19,504 nt of DNA from Pelagilacustribacter hypolimneticus (GTDB lineage: Bacteria > Pseudomonadota > Alphaproteobacteria > Pelagibacterales > Pelagibacteraceae), in contig CBDDXH010000015.1 in assembly GCA_965235125.1 (NCBI GenBank), positions 1 to 19,504 of the forward strand, given 5' to 3'. The number at the start of each line of letters is the position of its first letter. Positions within the stretch are counted from its first letter, which is position 1. The notes beneath the pieces were generated by a model that was not told where the DNA came from, did not search any database, and worked only from the letters and a program-made list of their open reading frames with translations. A program made the translations under genes and the position numbers. Positions 17,316 through 19,504 of the stretch are shown here, piece by piece.

Positions 17316-18704
17316 TTATTTAGGTTTAGTCATTAACATAGGGTTCATTATTCTATCGTATTCTTTCTCACTTAGAATACCTGATTTAATAACTTCTTCT
17401 TTTAATGTGGTTTCATTTTTATGAGCATCTTTTGCTATTTTTGCGGCTTTGTCGTATCCAATTTTTGGAGCAAGAGCAGTCACTAACATAAGAGAGTTAT
17501 CTAATAAATACTTAATTCTTTTTTTATCTGCTTTAATTCCTTTAACACAATAAAGAGCAAAAGTTTTTGCTGAGTCAGCCATAATTTCAATTGATTGTAA
17601 AATATTGTGTGCGATTAATGGTTTGAAAACGTTTAACTCAAAATGTCCATGTGATCCTGCCATAGTAATACCATTATGGTTTCCAATCACTTTAATACAA
17701 ACCATTGTTACTGCTTCAGACTGAGTTGGATTTACTTTTCCTGGCATTATAGAAGAGCCCGGTTCATTTACCGGCAATATTAATTCTCCATAACCTGCTC
17801 TTGGGCCTGATCCTAAAAATCTAATATCGTTAGCAATTTTCATTAAACAAACTGCAGCAGTATTTAAAGTTCCAGAAAAATTTACGATGGGATCATGAGA
17901 CGCTAAAGCTGCAAATTTATTAGGAGATACTTTAAAAGGTAATTTTGTAATTTTACTAATTTCCTTAACAATTTGTTTATCAAAGTTTTTTCTTGTATTT
18001 AAACCTGTTCCAACAGCAGTTCCACCTTGAGCAAGAAAATAAATTTCTTCTAGTGCTTTTTCAATTCGTTTAATAGATTCTTTTAACTGAAATTGATAAC
18101 CAGAAAATTCTTGCCCTAAAGTTAATGGAGTTGCATCTTGAAGATGAGTTCTACCTAATTTTACTATTTTATTAAACTCTCTTACTTTTTTTTCTAATTC
18201 TTTTTCTAAAAGTTTAAGAGAAGGTAGCAATTTATCTCTAGTTTTAATCGTTATTGCTATATGCATAGCCGACGGAAAAACATCGTTGGTAGATTGAGAT
18301 TTGTTTACATGATCATTGGGATGAACAGGTTTTTTACTTCCTAATTTTCCACCCATCATTTGTATAGCTCTATTTGCTATGACTTCATTAACATTCATAT
18401 TGGTTTGTGTACCAGAGCCTGTTTGCCAAACTTTTAAAGGAAAATGATCATCTAGTTTGCCTTTAGCAACTTCTTCAGAAGCTCTAATTATAAATTTACT
18501 AATTTTTTTATCTAAATCATTATTTCTAGCATTTATGATAGCCGCGGCTTTTTTTATAATAGCTATAGAGTGAATAATAATTGGTCTAACTAAAAAATCG
18601 CCAATATTGAAATATTTTTTTGATCTTTCAGTTGATGCTCCCCAATACTTATCATTATCAACTTTAATTTTTCCAATACTATCGAATTCTGTTCTGTATT
18701 TCAT
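17316..18704 (-). CDS. fumC: Class II fumarate hydratase FumC
   Basis: FumC interconverts fumarate and L-malate in the TCA cycle and needs no iron-sulfur cluster. At 462 residues it matches the family. Visible features: SGSGTQTNMN (96-104), HPNDHVNKSQSTND (128-141), GRTHLQDATP (184-193) with catalytic-type His187, GGTAVGTGLN (227-236), and the fumarate lyase signature GSSIMPGKVNP (316-326) with the loop serine at 317. The TNMNVNE and HPNDHVN wording separates it from aspartase and argininosuccinate lyase. It ends 8 nt from the AsmA-like gene, leaving no room for its own terminator, and is transcribed away from the mazG-like gene. Confidence 0.96.
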   Translation of the reverse strand: MKYRTEFDSIGKIKVDNDKYWGASTERSKKYFNIGDFLVRPIIIHSIAIIKKAAAIINARNNDLDKKISKFIIRASEEVAKGKLDDHFPLKVWQTGSGTQTNMNVNEVIANRAIQMMGGKLGSKKPVHPNDHVNKSQSTNDVFPSAMHIAITIKTRDKLLPSLKLLEKELEKKVREFNKIVKLGRTHLQDATPLTLGQEFSGYQFQLKESIKRIEKALEEIYFLAQGGTAVGTGLNTRKNFDKQIVKEISKITKLPFKVSPNKFAALASHDPIVNFSGTLNTAAVCLMKIANDIRFLGSGPRAGYGELILPVNEPGSSIMPGKVNPTQSEAVTMVCIKVIGNHNGITMAGSHGHFELNVFKPLIAHNILQSIEIMADSAKTFALYCVKGIKADKKRIKYLLDNSLMLVTALAPKIGYDKAAKIAKDAHKNETTLKEEVIKSGILSEKEYDRIMNPMLMTKPK

Positions 18705-18718
18705 CTATGATTTGAAGT

Positions 18719-18724
18719 TATAAT
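18719..18724 (+). promoter_or_regulatory. Predicted -10 element for the mazG-like gene
   Basis: TATAAT, a perfect -10 hexamer, with no clear -35. Transcription would begin near 18731, about 36 nt before the start codon. Five of its bases are shared with the fumC -10 on the other strand. Confidence 0.4.
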
Positions 18725-18748
18725 ATATCTCTAGTTTAAAAAAATCAA
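18720..18748 (-). promoter_or_regulatory. Predicted sigma70-type promoter for fumC
   Basis: Minus-strand reading: TTGATT at 18748-18743, a 17-nt spacer, and TATTAT at 18725-18720. The start site would be near 18713, giving a leader of only about 9 nt before the ATG. It overlaps the -10 of the divergent gene. Confidence 0.45.
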
Positions 18749-18757
18749 ACTCGATAT

Positions 18758-18761
18758 GGAG
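18758..18761 (+). promoter_or_regulatory. Shine-Dalgarno site of the mazG-like gene
   Basis: GGAG ending 5 nt before the ATG at 18767. This is the one clear Shine-Dalgarno in the window and fixes the start of this gene. Confidence 0.75.
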
Positions 18762-18766
18762 CAAAT

Positions 18767-19138
18767 ATGAGTAATTTTCAAAGTGTCAAAAAATTTATGC
18801 AAACTTTTGGTCAAGAAGTGAAAAATAAAGCAGAATTCCCAAATGAAAAAATAGTTCAATTAAGATATGAATTAATTAAAGAAGAACTTGAAGAATTAAG
18901 ACAAGCTATTAAAGATAAAGACATAAAAGAAGTAGCAGATGCACTTACTGATATTTTGTATGTTACTTATGGCGCTGGTCATGCATTTGGTATCGATTTA
19001 GATAAGTGTTTTAAAGAAATTCAAGATTCAAATATGAGTAAATTAGGTTCAGACGGCAAACCTATTTACAACGAATATGGAAAAGTAATGAAAGGGCCAA
19101 ATTATTTTAAACCTGATTTAAATAAATTTTTAAAGTAA
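18767..19138 (+). CDS. MazG/PRA-PH-like nucleoside triphosphate pyrophosphohydrolase
   Basis: A 123-residue all-alpha NTP pyrophosphatase-type protein. Metal-binding signatures: EELEEL (39-44) followed by EVADALTD (55-62), giving the EExxE...ExxD pattern of the MazG/phosphoribosyl-ATP pyrophosphohydrolase superfamily. The following GAGHAFGID (69-77) and SNMSKLGSDGKP (88-99), then YGKVMKGPNYFKPDL (104-118), match the stand-alone family also common in phages and marine bacteria. Such enzymes hydrolyse (d)NTPs to NMP and pyrophosphate; a house-cleaning or nucleotide-pool role is likely, but the substrate cannot be read here. Length is far below full MazG (about 260, two domains). The start is set by the GGAG site. 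It is divergent from fumC and convergent with the gene at the right edge. Confidence 0.85.
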   Translation: MSNFQSVKKFMQTFGQEVKNKAEFPNEKIVQLRYELIKEELEELRQAIKDKDIKEVADALTDILYVTYGAGHAFGIDLDKCFKEIQDSNMSKLGSDGKPIYNEYGKVMKGPNYFKPDLNKFLK

Positions 19139-19185
19139 TTCAGGGGCGTTCTGTTACGAGTGCCTTACTGAATTAATAAAACAGA
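19137..19185 (+). ncRNA. Candidate structured RNA: hairpin with loop pseudoknot
   Basis: A GC-rich patch (17 G/C of 30 at 19141-19170) in AT-rich surroundings, starting at the stop codon of the mazG-like gene. Outer stem AATTCAG (19137-19143) pairs with CTGAATT (19168-19174). Inner stem GGGC (19144-19147) pairs with GCCT (19162-19165, one G-U). The 14-nt loop contains TCTGTT (19150-19155), complementary to AACAGA (19180-19185), so an H-type pseudoknot is possible. It could be a 3'-UTR element, a terminator-like structure or a separate small RNA. I do not recognise a known family, and there is no tRNA, SRP RNA or tmRNA signature. Confidence 0.4.
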
Positions 19186-19193
19186 TATCAACG

Positions 19194-19225
19194 ATAATTG
19201 AAAGAGCGTGTTTTAAAGCAATTAT
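19194..19225. repeat. Inverted repeat between convergent genes
   Basis: ATAATTG (19194-19200) and CAATTAT (19219-19225) form a perfect 7-bp inverted repeat around an 18-nt loop. An 8-T run follows at 19234-19241, 8 nt after the repeat. This could help end transcription of the mazG-like gene, but the large loop and the gap before the T-run make it a poor classic terminator. Confidence 0.35.
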
Positions 19226-19239
19226 AAAAGAAATTTTTT

Positions 19240-19504
19240 TTAATTTATACGATAAAGACAAAAGTTTTTCTCGATACATTTATTATCTATCAAGCTTAAA
19301 TCATCTGAGTTTAATAAATATTTAGATATTACAAAATTTGCACCTAATTTTTTAGCTGCTTGAAAATCTAATGGAATATTATTTAAATCTTTTGGATGAT
19401 AAAGAGTAGAGTAGACTCTGCTTCCCCAATTATCATAATAATTTTTAAATTCTTGGTTTTGATCTAATTCTTTTTCGATAATTTTTCTAAATTTTTTTTT
19501 GTAA
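19240..19504 (-). CDS. C-terminal fragment of a DUF6044/YkoS-like membrane protein, 5' end outside window
   Basis: The complement strand is open from the right edge to a TAA at 19242-19240, giving 87 residues without a start codon in the window. The sequence begins KKKFRKIIEKELDQNQEFK, then YYDNWGSRVYS (22-32), LGANFVISKYLL (53-64) and ends FCLYRIN. The 'elekn..lk.YfdnWGSRvY' followed by a 'LGakyiiSk' block and a final 'lYri' strand recalls the C-terminus of large polytopic membrane proteins annotated DUF6044 (Bacillus YkoS), whose function is unknown; they resemble membrane glycosyltransferases in layout. The fragment itself has no membrane segment, so it is probably the soluble tail. The family call rests on remembered motifs, so it is moderate; that it is coding is well supported. 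Confidence 0.6.
   Translation of the reverse strand, partial: YKKKFRKIIEKELDQNQEFKNYYDNWGSRVYSTLYHPKDLNNIPLDFQAAKKLGANFVISKYLLNSDDLSLIDNKCIEKNFCLYRIN

Noticed and set aside
19141..19170. tRNA, tmRNA or SRP RNA at the GC-rich patch after the mazG-like gene
   Set aside because: There is no T-loop sequence, CCA end, tag-peptide frame or GGAAGCAGCC-type SRP loop; the structure is a simple hairpin with a possible pseudoknot.

Overview
The window looks like a chromosomal segment of a small-genome, very AT-rich alphaproteobacterium, most likely a SAR11 (Pelagibacterales)-type marine organism. The evidence is composition (long A/T homopolymers, lysine/asparagine/isoleucine-rich proteins), extreme gene packing (many genes overlap by 4-20 nt) and the alphaproteobacterial gene order mur/fts - lpxC - bamD - ligA. 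The taxonomic call is inference. No tRNA, rRNA, IS element, prophage, CRISPR or toxin-antitoxin locus is visible.

Region 1 (1-8301, + strand) is the distal half of a division and cell wall (dcw) cluster: murD (5' end outside the window), ftsW, murG, murC, murB, ddl, ftsQ, ftsA. It covers the cytoplasmic steps from UDP-MurNAc-L-Ala to lipid II (MurB, MurC, MurD, Ddl, MurG), the septal glycan polymerase FtsW, and the divisome proteins FtsQ and FtsA. Neighbouring genes overlap or lie within 6 nt, so this is almost certainly one translationally coupled operon.

Region 2 (8302-12214, + strand) holds lpxC (lipid A synthesis), bamD (outer-membrane protein assembly) and ligA (NAD-dependent DNA ligase). 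Alphaproteobacteria usually have ftsZ between ftsA and lpxC, and recN between bamD and ligA. Both are missing here. A sigma70-like promoter lies in the short ftsA-lpxC gap.

Region 3 (12203-15963, - strand) is a two-gene unit, uvrD then a long-form Xaa-Pro aminopeptidase, joined by a 4-nt overlap. Its end overlaps the end of ligA. Region 4 has an AsmA-like membrane-anchored protein (+), fumC (-), a MazG/PRA-PH-like NTP pyrophosphohydrolase (+), and at the right edge the C-terminal 87 residues of a minus-strand protein resembling the DUF6044/YkoS membrane family.

Most of the window is ordinary housekeeping DNA. Three signals deserve attention. (1) FtsA keeps its family fold signature and a hydrophobic C-terminal tip but has lost the recognisable nucleotide-binding motifs, at a locus that also lacks ftsZ. 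(2) A GC-rich island just after the mazG-like gene can fold into a hairpin plus pseudoknot, between two convergent genes: a candidate unannotated RNA. (3) Recognisable Shine-Dalgarno sequences are almost absent, the mazG-like gene being the exception. I found no multi-gene novel system.
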